A stretch of DNA of 61,298 nt from an uncultured Prevotella sp. (GTDB lineage Bacteria; Bacteroidota; Bacteroidia; Bacteroidales; Bacteroidaceae). The DNA is taken from NCBI GenBank assembly GCA_900322095.1, contig ONYS01000030.1, positions 1 through 61,298 of the forward strand, written 5' to 3'. Shown piece by piece: positions 42,577 through 51,433 of this stretch. Each line of letters begins with the position of its first letter. Within the stretch, counting starts at the first letter, position 1. A program made the translations under genes and the position numbers. The notes beneath the pieces are model-generated. The model searched no databases, had not been told where the DNA came from, and saw nothing but the letters and a program-made list of their open reading frames with translations.

Positions 42577-42585
42577 TAACTTTGC
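42577..42585 (+). promoter_or_regulatory. Promoter -7 box of the symporter gene
   Basis: TAACTTTGC ends only 7 bases before the first ATG (42593). Transcription would start at or next to that ATG, so the message has almost no leader, or a later ATG (42599 or 42611) is used. Confidence 0.65.
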
Positions 42586-42592
42586 ATACATT

Positions 42593-44032
42593 ATGTTAAT
42601 GCTCATAACGATGCTCGTCTATTTCGGGCTGCTGATGGTTGTCAGCCGCCTCACGTCGCGACGGGCCGACAACGACACTTTCTTTCGCGCCAACCGTCAG
42701 TCGCCATGGTATCTCGTAGCGTTCGGAATGGTGGGCGCCAGCATTTCGGGCATCACTTTCGTGTCTGTCCCGGGAATGGTGATCAAGACCGACATGACCT
42801 ACTTGCAGATGTGCCTGGGATTCATCTTGGGCTACTTTGCTGTGGCTTTCATTCTGCTGCCGGTTTATTACCGTCTCAACCTGACTTCAATATATACTTA
42901 TCTGCAACGCAGGATGGGGCGGCGCACCTATAAGACCGGAGCCTCGTTCTTCTTATTGAGCAAGATGACGAACGCGGCCGCACGGTTCTATGTTGTCTGC
43001 ATTGTGCTGCAGGAGTTCGTGCTCGACCGTTATGGCGTCCCATTCCCGATCACCGTGACTTTGCTTGTGGCGCTCATCTGGCTCTATACGCGCCGCGGAG
43101 GCATCAAGACGCTGGTATGGACCGATTCTCTGCAAACCCTATGCATGCTCACGGCTTTGGTGCTCATCATTCTGCAAGTGGTCAGCGCCCTGCATCTCAC
43201 GCCCGCTGAGGCTGTGGAGAGCATCGCCGCCGACAGCCATTCGCGCATATTCGTATTCGACGACTGGGTTTCCCGACAAAACTTTTGGAAGCAGTTTTTC
43301 AGCGGTATCTTCGTGGTAATCGTGATGACGGGACTCGACCAGGATCTCATGCAGAAGAACCTGACATGCAAGTCGTTGAGCGATGCCCAGAAGGATATGT
43401 GCACTTATGGATTTGCCTTTGTGCCGGTGAATCTTCTCTTTCTGGCTCTTGGTGTGTTGCTGCTTCATCTCGCGCAACAGAGCGGTTCTATGCCCGCGTC
43501 GGGCGACCAGCTCGTGCCAATGTTTGCCGCCACCGGCAGGTTGGGCGACCTCGTGGTTGTGCTGTTTACCCTTGGCGTTGTAGCCGCCTCCTTCTCCAGC
43601 GCCGACTCGGCCCTGACAGCCCTGACGACGAGCTTCTGTGTCGACGTTTGCGAGCGGCAGGGCGATGAGCGGCTGCGCAAGCGGGTGCATGTGGCGATGG
43701 CTTTGGTGTTCGTTGGATTCATCATCGCTTTCAGACTGTTCAACTCCATGAGTATCATCGATGCCATCTACACGCTCTGCTCTTATACTTATGGGCCATT
43801 GTTGGGGCTTTTCGCCTTCGGTCTCATCACGCGTCGCGGCGTTCGCGACCGTTGGGTGCCTTATATCTGCATTGCGTCGCCTGTGGTTTGCCTGATTCTG
43901 GACACGCTAGTATCCGACCTGACTGGCTATAAGTTTGGTTATGAGATGCTTATGATCAATGGCTCATTGACCTTTGCCGGATTATGGGCTCTCTCAGAAC
44001 GCAGAATCAACATTGCAAAAACGGGATATTGA
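42593..44032 (+). CDS. Sodium:solute symporter family protein
   Basis: A 479-residue inner-membrane transporter of the SSS/LeuT-fold family with about 13 membrane segments. It shows the SSS hallmarks RANRQSPWYLVAFGMVGASISGITFVSVPG, the sodium-site segment ASFSSADSALTALTTSF, and VIVMTGLDQDLMQKNLTCKS. The transported solute is not evident; sialic acid, sugars and amino acids are all known in the family. It ends 5 bases before a 22-bp array. Confidence 0.88.
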   Translation: MLMLITMLVYFGLLMVVSRLTSRRADNDTFFRANRQSPWYLVAFGMVGASISGITFVSVPGMVIKTDMTYLQMCLGFILGYFAVAFILLPVYYRLNLTSIYTYLQRRMGRRTYKTGASFFLLSKMTNAAARFYVVCIVLQEFVLDRYGVPFPITVTLLVALIWLYTRRGGIKTLVWTDSLQTLCMLTALVLIILQVVSALHLTPAEAVESIAADSHSRIFVFDDWVSRQNFWKQFFSGIFVVIVMTGLDQDLMQKNLTCKSLSDAQKDMCTYGFAFVPVNLLFLALGVLLLHLAQQSGSMPASGDQLVPMFAATGRLGDLVVVLFTLGVVAASFSSADSALTALTTSFCVDVCERQGDERLRKRVHVAMALVFVGFIIAFRLFNSMSIIDAIYTLCSYTYGPLLGLFAFGLITRRGVRDRWVPYICIASPVVCLILDTLVSDLTGYKFGYEMLMINGSLTFAGLWALSERRINIAKTGY

Positions 44033-44037
44033 TGATT

Positions 44038-44125
44038 GCTGACAGCTGTCAGCAGTTCTGCTCTCAGCTGTCAGCAGTTCTGCTCTCAGTTGTCAGCAGA
44101 TCTGCTCTCAATTGTCAGCATGTAA
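44038..44125. repeat. 22-bp palindromic tandem array, type A (four units), second copy
   Basis: Four units start at 44038, 44060, 44082 and 44104. They match the element at 19323 base for base except for a few changes, including the same order of unit variants (GCTGACAG first, GCTCTCAATTG last). The outer flanking inverted repeat of the first copy is absent. It lies between the convergent symporter and aroC genes. Confidence 0.92.
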
Positions 44126-44178
44126 TGTTTTGCCGTTTTGGATGGAGGTCTTGCCCTATACTCTATAGTAAAAAGAAA

Positions 44179-44219
44179 CTCACCGGACATTTTCTCAAAG
44201 ATGGAAAATATCCGGTGAG
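44179..44219 (-). terminator. Terminator of the aroC-slyD unit
   Basis: CTCACCGGACATTTTC pairs with GAAAATATCCGGTGAG; TTTCTTTTT follows on the minus strand. Confidence 0.8.
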
Positions 44220-44222
44220 CCA

Positions 44223-45299
44223 TTATAGTTTTACTGTCTTGTTGATCAGATAATTATCGAGAATGACCATTGCCGTCATAGCCTCCACGATGGGTACGGC
44301 TCGGGGCAGAACACAAGGGTCGTGACGGCCACGAACTTGCAGCGTAGTCTCGTTGCCTGAAAGGTCGACGGTTTGCTGAGGCTTCAGGATGGTAGCCACA
44401 GGCTTGAACGCCACGCGGAAGTAGATGTCCTGGCCGTTGGAGATGCCACCCTGTATGCCACCGCTGTGATTGGTCTTTGTGGTGATGCGGCCGTTGTCGT
44501 TGACGAAAATGTCGTTGATCTCGCTGCCACGCTTGGTGCATGCGTCAAAACCGTCGCCATATTCGAAGCCTTTGGCTGCGTTGATGGAGAGCATGGCCGC
44601 AGCCAGCTGTGCGTGGAGCTTGCCGAATTCGGGCTCGCCAAGTCCTGCGGGGCAGCCTCTCACCACGCACGTGATTACGCCGCCAATGGTGTCGCCGTCA
44701 GTTTTCACCTCCTCAATCAGCTTCTGCATCCTCGTGGCCAACTCTGGGTCGGGACAGCGCACGGGATTGCTCTCGGTCTGCGACAAGTCGTAGAGCGAGT
44801 AGTCGCGGTTGAGGACGAGCGGACCCACCTGCGAAGTGTAGGCCGTGATGCTGATGCCAATCTGTCGGAGAGCCAATTTGGCCAAAGCGCCGCCAACGCA
44901 GCGCGCTATCGTGATGCGGGCCGACGAACGCCCGCCGCCGCGGTGGTCGCGGATGCCGTACTTGCTGTAATAAGTGAAGTCGGCATGCGAGGGGCGGAAA
45001 ACATTGCGCAGATTGTCGTAGTCGGACGAATGCTGATTGGTGTTGCGTACCAGGAAGCCGATGGGGCATCCCGTGGTCTTCCCGTCCATCACTCCGCTCA
45101 GCAATTCAACGTGGTCCGGCTCTTTCCGCGAGGTCGTGATGCTGCTTTGCCCTGGGCGCCGACGGTCAAGTTCGTGCTGGATGAAATCGTAGTCGATGTC
45201 GATACCAGCTGGCATACCGTCAACCACACCGCCCACCGCCTCGCCATGGCTTTCGCCAAACGAGGTGAGAGTGAAGATGTTACCGAAGGTGTTCCTCAT
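44223..45299 (-). CDS. aroC: Chorismate synthase
   Basis: A 358-residue FMN-dependent enzyme making chorismate, the precursor of aromatic amino acids and menaquinone. Signature segments are [58 protein letters not shown] and [16 protein letters not shown]. Length is normal. It follows the slyD-like gene by 12 bases on the same strand. Confidence 0.97.
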   Translation of the reverse strand: MRNTFGNIFTLTSFGESHGEAVGGVVDGMPAGIDIDYDFIQHELDRRRPGQSSITTSRKEPDHVELLSGVMDGKTTGCPIGFLVRNTNQHSSDYDNLRNVFRPSHADFTYYSKYGIRDHRGGGRSSARITIARCVGGALAKLALRQIGISITAYTSQVGPLVLNRDYSLYDLSQTESNPVRCPDPELATRMQKLIEEVKTDGDTIGGVITCVVRGCPAGLGEPEFGKLHAQLAAAMLSINAAKGFEYGDGFDACTKRGSEINDIFVNDNGRITTKTNHSGGIQGGISNGQDIYFRVAFKPVATILKPQQTVDLSGNETTLQVRGRHDPCVLPRAVPIVEAMTAMVILDNYLINKTVKL

Positions 45300-45311
45300 A
45301 GGCCGATGCTT

Positions 45312-45890
45312 TTAATGCTTGCCACAGCCGTGGCATTCGCCTTGCTCGTGACCGCCACAACCGCCGCCGCAGTCGCTACAGCTGCCGCTGCATCCGCCGC
45401 CATTCATCATCTGCTCGAGCTGATGAAGTTCGTCGTCGGTGGCAGGACGGTTCTCCAGGACCGAACCGGTGAAGTGCAGGCTTTTGCCAGCCAGCGGATG
45501 GTTGAGGTCGATGGTCACCTTGTCGTCGCCAATCTCTACAACGCTACCCATGAAGCGGTCGCCCTGCTCGTTCTGCAAGGGTACGATGCCGCCTACCTTA
45601 ATATGTTCGTCGTCGAATTTTCCGTCAACAAAGAAGAGTTGCTTGTCGAGGTCGATGACACGCTCTTCCACGTATTCACCGTAAGCCTTGTCGGGAGCGA
45701 GCGTGAAGTCGAAACTTTCGCCTTTCTGCAGTGGAGCGATGGCCTTCTCGAAGTCGTCGAGCACCATACCGCAACTGGTGAGGAATACAAAGGGGCGTCC
45801 CTCTTCGGTCTTCTCGATGAGTGCGTTGTCGGCCGCTGCAGCGTCGTGCAGCTCGTAGGCCACTGCTATCATGTTCTTGATTTGTTCCAT
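45312..45890 (-). CDS. slyD: FKBP-type peptidyl-prolyl isomerase, SlyD-like
   Basis: A 192-residue cytoplasmic prolyl isomerase and chaperone. The FKBP domain (YELHDAAAADNALIEKTEEGRPFVF then LAPDKAYGEY) holds the inserted chaperone flap (residues ~75-130) with HPLAGKSLHF. The C-terminal tail (GGGCSGSCSDCGGGCGGH and on) is rich in cysteine and histidine and likely binds nickel or zinc, as in E. coli SlyD. A minus-strand TTACCTTTGC box is near 45924. Confidence 0.93.
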   Translation of the reverse strand: MEQIKNMIAVAYELHDAAAADNALIEKTEEGRPFVFLTSCGMVLDDFEKAIAPLQKGESFDFTLAPDKAYGEYVEERVIDLDKQLFFVDGKFDDEHIKVGGIVPLQNEQGDRFMGSVVEIGDDKVTIDLNHPLAGKSLHFTGSVLENRPATDDELHQLEQMMNGGGCSGSCSDCGGGCGGHEQGECHGCGKH

Positions 45891-46037
45891 GTCGTTTCCT
45901 TATATTAATAATGTATGATTGTGCAAAGGTAAGAAAAATAATCCATAATCGTGCATTCCGGAATCAATATTGCCCAGACCTGGCCCGATGACGGGCGTTG
46001 TGTGTTACAAAAAGTTAACTGAAAAGGCTAATCGCTG

Positions 46038-46076
46038 ACTGATTGAAATCAATTAGATTGATTTCGGTCAAGAAAA
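46038..46076 (+). promoter_or_regulatory. Conserved upstream operator-like element, copy 2
   Basis: ACTGATTGAAATCAATT is followed by GATTGATTT and TCAAGAAAA. ATTGAAATCAAT and ATTGATTTC form an inverted pair. It is the counterpart of 28300-28338, with the same position relative to the promoter. Confidence 0.72.
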
Positions 46077-46132
46077 GGAAGTGTTTTCGCAAACAGACGA
46101 ATAAAAAGTTGTCGTGAATGACAGATTTGTTG

Positions 46133-46141
46133 TATCTTTGC
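46133..46141 (+). promoter_or_regulatory. Promoter -7 box, copy 2
   Basis: TATCTTTGC, identical to copy 1; a TTG 21 bases upstream is the only -33 candidate. Confidence 0.7.
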
Positions 46142-46247
46142 ATCAGAAAAAAGAAAGAGCCGCGACAAGGCGGCATGTAACAAAGGATAACAATAAAGGA
46201 TAACCAATCGCTGCAAGGCGGTTGAAAAAGAAAGAAAGGATTAAAAG
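46142..46247 (+). promoter_or_regulatory. Structured leader of small secreted protein copy 2
   Basis: A ~106-nt leader with GCCGC-GACAAG-GCGGC and CAATCGC-TGCAAG-GCGGTTG hairpins and three AAAGGAT words. Compared with copy 1, the stems keep pairing although bases differ (for example ATTG becomes GTTG opposite CAAT, kept as a G-U pair). Confidence 0.75.
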
Positions 46248-46610
46248 ATGAAAAAGATTGTATTGACACTCGTAGCCGTTCTGACAATGACTTCTGCTTT
46301 TGCAGCTGACGCCAACAACAGTACTAACGAAGAGCTTCAGGCCTACAATATGAAAGTGAACTATGGTAAGCTGGGTGATGCCCTCGACCTTACTGTTGAT
46401 CAGATCGACGCTATGAAGGATATCCACAAGATCTTTTGCGCAGAGATGATGAATGCCGCTTCTGCAGACAACTCTGAGAAGACTGATCTTATCTACAAGG
46501 CTGTAGGCAAGGACTTCAAGTACATGAGCTACATTCTCACCGACAAGCAGATGGAGAAATACAAGCAGCTGATGAAGGCTACGCTTCAGAATCGTGGTTT
46601 GGTGAAGTAA
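46248..46610 (+). CDS. Small secreted protein of unknown function, copy 2
   Basis: A 120-residue paralogue of the 27770 gene, equal in length. Signal peptide MKKIVLTLVAVLTMTSAFAA. The mature part keeps ELQAYNMKVNYGKLG, LDLTVDQIDAMKDIHKIFCAEMM and YILTDKQMEKY, ending QNRGLVK. One conserved cysteine (FCAEMM) is present in both. It resembles helical Spy/CpxP-like periplasmic proteins but no family is certain. Shared operator, promoter and leader suggest co-regulation with copy 1. Confidence 0.8.
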   Translation: MKKIVLTLVAVLTMTSAFAADANNSTNEELQAYNMKVNYGKLGDALDLTVDQIDAMKDIHKIFCAEMMNAASADNSEKTDLIYKAVGKDFKYMSYILTDKQMEKYKQLMKATLQNRGLVK

Positions 46611-46649
46611 TCAAGAGATTAGAAGATTAGATTAATATAAGAGAGTGGT

Positions 46650-46684
46650 AAAAGGCTGTCGACCATTGGTTGACAGCCTTTATT
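46650..46684 (+). terminator. Terminator of secreted protein copy 2
   Basis: AAAAGGCTGTC pairs with GACAGCCTTTA. Confidence 0.75.
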
Positions 46685-46792
46685 GCGTTTTGCCGTTTGT
46701 GCTGACCGGCGACAGCCAGATAGCGTGGCAAAGAATGATTTCTGCGTTAATCAACTTTCGGAAATAAAATGAATGGGGATTGGTGGTTGACT

Positions 46793-46847
46793 CTGCCTGA
46801 AAGGCAGTACCTCCGAAAGTAGTGTGAAGGTAGTGCCTTCCAGGCAG
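46793..46847. repeat. 20-bp inverted repeat made of palindromic arms
   Basis: CTGCCTGAAAGGCAGTACCT at 46793-46812 and its inverted partner at 46828-46847 match at 18 of 20 positions across a 15-base loop. Each arm is itself a small palindrome (CTGCCT/AGGCAG). It is in the convergent gap between the secreted protein gene and the polysaccharide operon; the remainder of the gap to 47054 shows nothing else clear. Confidence 0.75.
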
Positions 46848-47054
46848 TTATTCAGTTATGAAACTTGATGAAAGAGTCCACTTGAAAAAGTCAGCACCCC
46901 TTTCAATCTAAAAGTTGAGTGCCAGTTTCCAAGGATTATACCTCAATAAATGAGAGAGTTTTACGCTCCAAAAGCCTTCTTGTTAGGCTGATAGGTTTCA
47001 AATCATAACATTTTTGAGGTAGGGGCCTCAAAAAACGGACTTTTTAAAGGGGAC

Positions 47055-48074
47055 TCAAATCTCGTAGCTGTAGTGGCTTGAGATCCATGCTCGTGCATCG
47101 ACTCTCTGAGGGTTCATCTTTGAAATCTTATCGGCCAAATCGTCGGCATCGCCTGCGTGGAAGAACACGGCAGGTGAGCCTTTGTAGATTTCCTTGTGAG
47201 CGGGGATGTCGGAGATGATTACGGGCGTGCCGAGATACATGGCTTCGAGAGGCGTCAGACCGAATCCCTCGTAGAGAGATGGCGATATAAGCATCCTGGC
47301 CGATGAGATCAGACGGTAGACTTCAGCGTTGTCGGCATCAGTGATGAAACGTATGTTGGGATTGTTGTCGTGGGAGAGTGACTCGACGAAAGGATCCTTC
47401 ACGCGGAAGTTGAGACGACCGACGATATAAAGTTTGTAATCAAAAAGGCCTTTTGCCCTTCCGTCATTGTAGGCTTTGATGAGCGTCTGTATACCCTTGT
47501 GCTTCTTCAGATTGCCGAGAAACATGATGTAGTCCCCGGTATTCTTTTCTTGAGCAGGCTGTGGCTTATATTGCAGAAGTTCTTTGGCAATTCCGTTGTA
47601 CACGACGTGGATGGAAACTTTGGTGTGGAAATAGTCTTCCAGACGTTTGCGGGTGAAATTGGAGACGGTGAGTATGGCCTTTGAAACTCTCAAGGCTCTG
47701 CGGATGAACATGCTCCGGATGAAGCGTCCCGTCCAAGAGTTGATGCCTTCGATATCCAAGAACACGATGTCGTGAACCATCGAGTAGATGGGAACACGAA
47801 TGCCGAAAGGTACATTGAAGTTGGGCGTGAAAAAAACATCGCAACGATTCACCTCTCTTGTAGGGAAGGCAAAGAGTTCCTTCAGGGTGAACGGCTTGTG
47901 AGAGCACGGCACGACGGTGCAGTTCTCATGGCATGCAAAAGGCTTTAATTTTTCGGGATTGCCAATGAGGACGAAATTGTCTTCGGAGCTCATCGTGATG
48001 TAGCAGACAACATTTTCTATAAACGTTCCAATTCCACTGGAACCAATCAGGCGGCAGTCTATAGCTATTTTCAT
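47055..48074 (-). CDS. Glycosyltransferase family 4
   Basis: A 339-residue GT-B glycosyltransferase. It starts MKIAIDCRLIGSSGIGTFIENVV, with the glycine-rich acceptor-side loop, and carries the donor site SARMLISPSLYEGFGLTPLEAMYLGTPVIISD with EGFGLTPLE. Last gene of the long minus-strand polysaccharide operon, 61 bases after the previous gene. The sugar transferred is unknown. Confidence 0.92.
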   Translation of the reverse strand: MKIAIDCRLIGSSGIGTFIENVVCYITMSSEDNFVLIGNPEKLKPFACHENCTVVPCSHKPFTLKELFAFPTREVNRCDVFFTPNFNVPFGIRVPIYSMVHDIVFLDIEGINSWTGRFIRSMFIRRALRVSKAILTVSNFTRKRLEDYFHTKVSIHVVYNGIAKELLQYKPQPAQEKNTGDYIMFLGNLKKHKGIQTLIKAYNDGRAKGLFDYKLYIVGRLNFRVKDPFVESLSHDNNPNIRFITDADNAEVYRLISSARMLISPSLYEGFGLTPLEAMYLGTPVIISDIPAHKEIYKGSPAVFFHAGDADDLADKISKMNPQRVDARAWISSHYSYEI

Positions 48075-48135
48075 TTGCAGATTGTTTTTTTATTCATTTA
48101 TCCTGGCAGGCTATTAGCATTATGGCGTGCGCGGG

Positions 48136-49353
48136 TTAGCGATTTATCACTTCCTGGCACAGCTGCTCTATCTCTGCGGCCATGCGATCAACGTTGATAA
48201 ACTTGGCGATGGAGGCGTGGGTACCTTCTACTAGTTTTCTGTAGAGCGATTCGTCGTCGTAGACTTTCTGGATAGTGGCGGCGAGCGTCTCAACATTTGT
48301 CGTGTCGCACGAGAGACCGTTGATGCCCTCTCGGACAATCTCTGTCAGTCCACCAAAATTAGAAACGATGATGGGCACCTGCTTGGCACAGGACTCCACC
48401 GCAACCAAGCCAAAGCTTTCAAGCCACAGTGAGGGTACGACCGTGAGATCGATCTGGCGGAAGAAATTGTCGGCATTGACGCGTCCCAGCAGGTGGACGC
48501 GCGGGTCGCCAGCAATGAGTTGAACGGTTTGATTGCGGAAGTCCTCAGAACAGAAGTTGCCCCCAACGTAGAGTTCGAAATTGCCTTTCAGCAGTTTGAA
48601 GGCGTTGATGAGGTTGTGCACTCCTTTGTGGAGAGTGAGCGTGCCCAGGATTCCCAAGCGCATCGCCTTCTTCGGGTTCCCTAGCTCGCTCTTCTTTTCC
48701 AGCGAAAGCGGTTCTGCATTATAGACCACAGAAGAGGCGACTGAAGAGAAATGGCAATCATGATAGAACTGCTGCTGATAATGGGAGACGAAAATGAAGC
48801 GGCTGACGTAGCGGCTCGCATAGCGGTAGCCCAAACGCAGGAGCTTGCACTCGCGGCAAGGCTTCAGGCAACGCTGTCCGTTCTTGAACATGATGCCTTT
48901 GCCACAGAGGAAAGACTGATCGTGAACAACCTGCAATACGGGCAGATGTAGGGATGCGATGTCTTTCCAGATGGCTGGCGACCAACCGGCGATGCTCTCG
49001 CAGATGACCACCTGAGGTTGCACCCTGTCGATCACCTGCTGGAGGTCGTTGCGGTGCATGGGATTGTAGCAGTCGATGAGGTGCCAAGCGATTTTCTGAA
49101 TCTTGTTTTTCCCCTTCTCCAAAGGCCAATAGATATTCCTGACAGGCATGCGGATGATGTTCACTCCGTTTATGGGTGCTTCTTCAGCGATTTCCGATTG
49201 CGGACCGAGGGTGGCTATCGTGACCTGGTGACCACGCCGGGCCAAAGATTCAGCATGGATTTTAAGCATATTCTCGGCTCCGCCTATCATATAAGGTGTA
49301 TAATAGGACGCGATGAAAAGTATACGGAGAGGATGAACTTGCAGGTTTGTCAT
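48136..49353 (-). CDS. Glycosyltransferase family 4
   Basis: A 405-residue GT-B glycosyltransferase. The N-terminal half has YYTPYMIGGAENMLKIHAESLARRGHQV. A cysteine-rich insert (GQRCLKPCRECKLLRLG) is also seen in some Bacteroidetes GT4 proteins. The donor site is LTVVPSLWLESFGLVAVESCAKQVPIIV. It belongs to the polysaccharide operon and lies 37 bases after the GT2 gene. Confidence 0.92.
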   Translation of the reverse strand: MTNLQVHPLRILFIASYYTPYMIGGAENMLKIHAESLARRGHQVTIATLGPQSEIAEEAPINGVNIIRMPVRNIYWPLEKGKNKIQKIAWHLIDCYNPMHRNDLQQVIDRVQPQVVICESIAGWSPAIWKDIASLHLPVLQVVHDQSFLCGKGIMFKNGQRCLKPCRECKLLRLGYRYASRYVSRFIFVSHYQQQFYHDCHFSSVASSVVYNAEPLSLEKKSELGNPKKAMRLGILGTLTLHKGVHNLINAFKLLKGNFELYVGGNFCSEDFRNQTVQLIAGDPRVHLLGRVNADNFFRQIDLTVVPSLWLESFGLVAVESCAKQVPIIVSNFGGLTEIVREGINGLSCDTTNVETLAATIQKVYDDESLYRKLVEGTHASIAKFINVDRMAAEIEQLCQEVINR

Positions 49354-49390
49354 ACGGATTATCTTTAAGAATAACGCATAGGGCTGCCGG

Positions 49391-50128
49391 TCAATGGCGC
49401 GACTTGTAGTGTAGCCACTTCTTGATCTTGTATTTCGTCATGTCCCAGTACCAAAGCCAGTCTTTGCGGATATGGGAACGGATGGCAATGACCTCGCCGA
49501 AGACATCGTTGGGATAGCGCGAGGAGAATCCTTCCTCAGCCTCATACTTGGCGATGGTGAGGGGAATATGGGCAAACGATGCGTCGCCGTGGGCGGTGAT
49601 GAGCCGAAGCATCATGTTGTAGTCGGCTGCATACTTGTAATGCAAGTCGAAACCAACCTCGCGGGCAGCCGCGGTCTTGACGAAGAAAGCCTGATGGCTT
49701 GCGGGCATGCTCTCGTGGAGAAAGGCCACTTCGCGCGACCGGCTGTACTCCTCCTTGCTGCCACGCACGTAGATCATATCGCCATAGAAGGCTATCTTGT
49801 TGTCGACGTCCTGCCAGGGAATTTCGTTCAGAACATTGTTGCCCGCGAAGAGGTCGCCCGCATTGAGAAAGTAGACCCACTGGCCCTTGGCCATCCGCAG
49901 CGCCTTGTTCATGGCGTCGAAGATGCCGCGGTCCGGCTCGCTCACGATGGTCTGAATGTGGGAGGCATAGCGGTTGATGATGTCCAGGGTGCCGTCAGTG
50001 CTCTTGCCGTCGACGACAATGTATTCCATGTTGTGAAAATCCTGGCCGATGACGCTCTTGAGCGTGTCCTCGACCAAACCGGCTGCATTGTAGGTCACTG
50101 TGACTATGGATAGTCTAACGTCTGACAT
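49391..50128 (-). CDS. Glycosyltransferase family 2
   Basis: A 245-residue GT-A glycosyltransferase. It opens with RLSIVTVTYNAAGLVEDTLKSVIGQ, followed by EYIVVDGKSTDGT and VYFLNAGDLF, where the usual DxD is replaced by NAGD as in the WcaA-like group. It overlaps the upstream GT4 gene by 14 bases. Acceptor unknown. Confidence 0.92.
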   Translation of the reverse strand: MSDVRLSIVTVTYNAAGLVEDTLKSVIGQDFHNMEYIVVDGKSTDGTLDIINRYASHIQTIVSEPDRGIFDAMNKALRMAKGQWVYFLNAGDLFAGNNVLNEIPWQDVDNKIAFYGDMIYVRGSKEEYSRSREVAFLHESMPASHQAFFVKTAAAREVGFDLHYKYAADYNMMLRLITAHGDASFAHIPLTIAKYEAEEGFSSRYPNDVFGEVIAIRSHIRKDWLWYWDMTKYKIKKWLHYKSRH

Positions 50129-51275
50129 ATTTCTGATATAGCTCGATGTGTTTTGTATAGATGGCCTGTTCGCTGAAGTCCTCCTTCACGTGCTCATAGC
50201 CTTCAAGTGTCTTCTGTCTGGCCTCATCGGGATGATCGCAGACGTGGAGCATGGCTTGGAGCAGAGATTCGCGGCTGTCGACATCACAAAGATAGCCATA
50301 ACGGCCGTTGCCCAGCACCCAGGAAATGGCTCCAGACGTCCAACCTCCGATGACCGGGACTTGACGCGACAGACTCTCGATGACCGTGTTGCCGAACGTC
50401 TCCTCACGGCTAGGTGTGACGAAGAAAGAGGCTTGGTCGTAATAGTTCATGAGCTGGAGGTGGTCGATGTGGACCAGTATCCTCACGTTCTGCAGCAGAC
50501 CGGCAGCACTCCACGCCTCTACGGTCGGCTCATCCGAATACTTCGTGATGACCGTCAGCTGTGCTTCGGGCTTCTGTTTTCTGAATTCGGCAAAAGCCTC
50601 TATCAGCATGCCAACATTCTTGCGCTTGTCGAAATTGGTTGTAACGCAAAGGATGTTGCAGCCTTCGGGCGCCTTGCGTTCTGTCTTCAGAATGTAGTCG
50701 TCCTTGACGGAGTTAGGGATAATGGGAGCGTCGTAGCCATAATATTTCTGAATCAGGTCATGAGTGTATTTGGAATTGGCAATAGTGTGGATGTCGTGAC
50801 TGCTCAAGACTTTCTTAGCCATCAGTTTGCGGATGAACCAGTATTTCTTGTCGCGTCCTTCTGGCATGAAATCGTAGATGAAGGGTGCCCAGTCGCGAAT
50901 GGTATGGAACACGGGTATCCTGTGGGATTGCGACATGGCTGCGATGGCCGTCTCGTAGGACCACTGGGCATGCAGAATATCCAAGTCGGAGCTGTTCTTT
51001 GCCACCAGCGACCGCAGACGGAAGAGGGGTGCGATGCCCAACATCTGCATCTTGAAGTCGTTGAGCCCAGCCGTTGTGGAATAAACTTCTAGGTTGGGCG
51101 TCTTATAAGTCTTATTGATGGCGGTGTAGGTGAAAACCCTTACGAAATGACCATTCTTGAGAAAAGAATGAATGAGCGACTGCACACTGGGAAGTGCCGC
51201 CGCACACAGATCCTTGGGCTGGAGCGAAGCAGTAAATATTTCAGGGGCGAAAGGTGTTACAATTCCTATTCTCAT
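50115..51275 (-). CDS. Glycosyltransferase family 4
   Basis: A 386-residue GT-B glycosyltransferase. N-terminal MRIGIVTPFAPEIFTASLQPKD and C-terminal ASFFVTPSREETFGNTVIESLSRQVPVIGG, the latter being the donor-binding EETFG-E motif. It lies 158 bases after the polymerase gene, a longer gap than elsewhere in the operon; a minus-strand TAACTTTGC box near 51318-51326 may start an internal transcript here. Confidence 0.9.
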   Translation of the reverse strand: MRIGIVTPFAPEIFTASLQPKDLCAAALPSVQSLIHSFLKNGHFVRVFTYTAINKTYKTPNLEVYSTTAGLNDFKMQMLGIAPLFRLRSLVAKNSSDLDILHAQWSYETAIAAMSQSHRIPVFHTIRDWAPFIYDFMPEGRDKKYWFIRKLMAKKVLSSHDIHTIANSKYTHDLIQKYYGYDAPIIPNSVKDDYILKTERKAPEGCNILCVTTNFDKRKNVGMLIEAFAEFRKQKPEAQLTVITKYSDEPTVEAWSAAGLLQNVRILVHIDHLQLMNYYDQASFFVTPSREETFGNTVIESLSRQVPVIGGWTSGAISWVLGNGRYGYLCDVDSRESLLQAMLHVCDHPDEARQKTLEGYEHVKEDFSEQAIYTKHIELYQKYVRR

Positions 51276-51317
51276 GCTTTATTGTTGTCTGGTCGTGTAG
51301 AAGACAAAAAACTTCTT

Positions 51318-51326
51318 TTTGCAAAG
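51318..51326 (-). promoter_or_regulatory. Possible internal promoter of the polysaccharide operon
   Basis: TAACTTTGC on the minus strand, about 43 bases before the GT4 start. Confidence 0.5.
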
Positions 51327-51433
51327 TTACGTTTTTATCTTCAATCTGCCAACTGTTGCTGGGCTAATGTTCCAACCTGCTGGGGCAAATCGTGCTCATC
51401 GGGGGGTGCACTGCGATGATAATATGAGCAAAA

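Noticed and set aside
44373..45908. 511-residue open frame on the plus strand
   Set aside because: Antisense to aroC and slyD, both clear genes; no family motif.
47012..47036. Terminator of the polysaccharide operon
   Set aside because: A good 9-bp stem (TTTTTGAGG/CCTCAAAAA) exists, but neither strand has a T-run after the stem.
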